6,242 bases of DNA from Burkholderiaceae bacterium (GTDB lineage: Bacteria; Pseudomonadota; Gammaproteobacteria; Burkholderiales; Burkholderiaceae), in assembly GCA_030151165.1 (NCBI GenBank), contig JASLEM010000401.1, forward strand, positions 1-6,242, in the 5' to 3' direction. Each line of letters starts with the position of its first letter. The first letter of the stretch is position 1. Below the pieces are notes generated by a model that was not told where the DNA came from, searched no databases, and was given only the letters and a program-made list of their open reading frames with translations. Below, piece after piece: positions 6,011 through 6,242 of the stretch. Made by a program: the position numbers and the translations under genes.

Positions 6011-6028
6011 CGGCCCGTCGTCGGGCTG
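6011..6028 (+). terminator. Short hairpin after grxC
   Basis: CGGCCCG (6011-6017) pairs with CGGGCTG (6022-6028), including one G-T pair, around a 4-nt loop, 15 bp beyond the grxC stop. Only CTTCATAAT follows, so termination would be partial at best. Confidence 0.27.
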
Positions 6029-6031
6029 CTT

Positions 6032-6037
6032 CATAAT
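6032..6037 (+). promoter_or_regulatory. Candidate -10 box for secB
   Basis: CATAAT matches the sigma-70 -10 at five of six positions and sits between the two hairpins upstream of secB. The only nearby -35-like hexamer, TGGCGG at 6008-6013 (18-bp spacing), is weak. A start near 6043 would put the following hairpin at the very 5' end of the secB message. Confidence 0.33.
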
Positions 6038-6047
6038 GCGCGCTGCA

Positions 6048-6082
6048 GCCCGCACCGTCCCGGTTTGCGGGCTTCGTTTTTT
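6048..6082 (+). terminator. Terminator-like hairpin with T tract directly before secB
   Basis: GCCCGC (6048-6053) pairs with GCGGGC (6067-6072), and inside it ACCG (6054-6057) can pair with CGGT (6061-6064) leaving a 2-nt bulge and 3-nt loop. TTCG and six T residues (6077-6082) follow. This is the only structure in the window with all parts of an intrinsic terminator. It ends 20 bp before the secB ATG, so it either ends the rhodanese-grxC transcript or lies in the secB leader. Confidence 0.55.
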
Positions 6083-6102
6083 CTGAGAACAGAGACACCC
6101 TC

Positions 6103-6242
6103 ATGGCTGACCAAGACCAAACTCCCGTTTTCCAGATCCAGCGCATCTACCTGAAGGACCTGTCGCTCGAGCAGCCGAACTCGCCGCAGGTGCTGCTCGA
6201 GCAGACGCAGCCGCAAGTCGACATCCAGCTGGGCATGGCGGC
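6103..6242 (+). CDS. secB: Protein-export chaperone SecB, 5' part
   Basis: The first 46 residues of SecB, cut by the window end; the whole protein is usually about 150-170 residues. SecB is a tetrameric cytoplasmic chaperone that keeps preproteins unfolded and hands them to SecA. The recognisable core is [19 protein letters not shown] (residues 10-28), the first beta strand and peptide-binding edge typical of the family, followed by LLEQ. ATG 6103 has GAGA (6092-6095) 7 bp upstream as ribosome binding site. The short MADQDQ N-terminus is what one expects in many Burkholderiales. The gene follows grxC by 107 bp, as in most proteobacteria, and gpsA would be expected next. Confidence 0.95.
   Translation, partial: MADQDQTPVFQIQRIYLKDLSLEQPNSPQVLLEQTQPQVDIQLGMA

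Noticed and set aside
1..6242. Search for mobile elements, CRISPR arrays, tRNA genes, toxin-antitoxin pairs and defence genes
   Set aside because: No terminal repeats, transposase motifs, regularly spaced repeats, cloverleaf-like sequence or foreign-looking base composition was seen; all gaps are short and explained by flanking signals.

Overview
The window is chromosomal DNA from a GC-rich (roughly 70% by eye) betaproteobacterium, most likely order Burkholderiales. The reasons are the codon use (G/C at almost every third position), the gpmA / rhodanese / grxC / secB block and the pyrC-like / plsC pair. The SecB N-terminus, as I remember the family, looks less like Burkholderia proper and more like Comamonadaceae, Rubrivivax or Alcaligenaceae relatives, so no genus is named. 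There is no sign of phage, insertion sequence, CRISPR array, tRNA or rRNA. Coding density is high and no gene-free stretch exceeds 150 bp.

Left part (1-1886, + strand): the 3' end of a class I dihydroorotase-like gene whose visible active-site motifs are altered (probably a non-catalytic PyrC' partner of aspartate transcarbamoylase), then a PlsC-type 1-acyl-glycerol-3-phosphate acyltransferase 13 bp later, then a small soluble protein of unknown function with a good ribosome binding site. A 9-bp inverted repeat sits in the gap where this block meets the next gene tail to tail.

Middle part (1934-4272): a divergent pair, an MFS exporter (- strand) and a LysR-type regulator (+ strand), closely resembling E. 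coli YnfM and YnfL. Their shared 137-bp region contains an AT-rich island with dyad and direct repeats and a good -10 box, the expected arrangement for a LysR regulator that controls itself and its neighbour. A perfect 9-bp GC hairpin spanning the lysR stop codon separates it from the convergent gpmA.

Right part (4295-6242): gpmA (2,3-bisphosphoglycerate-dependent phosphoglycerate mutase, - strand) is divergent from a membrane-anchored rhodanese, followed by grxC and the start of secB. This mirrors the E. coli gpmM <- -> yibN-grxC-secB arrangement, with the unrelated mutase type at the same position. The short gaps here hold a perfect TATAAT box, a hairpin that encloses the likely grxC ribosome binding site, and a terminator-like hairpin with a T tract immediately before secB.

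The window is mostly conserved housekeeping DNA. I do not see a new multi-gene system. The points most worth following are the degenerate dihydroorotase active site, the putative LysR operator, and the RNA hairpins in front of grxC and secB.
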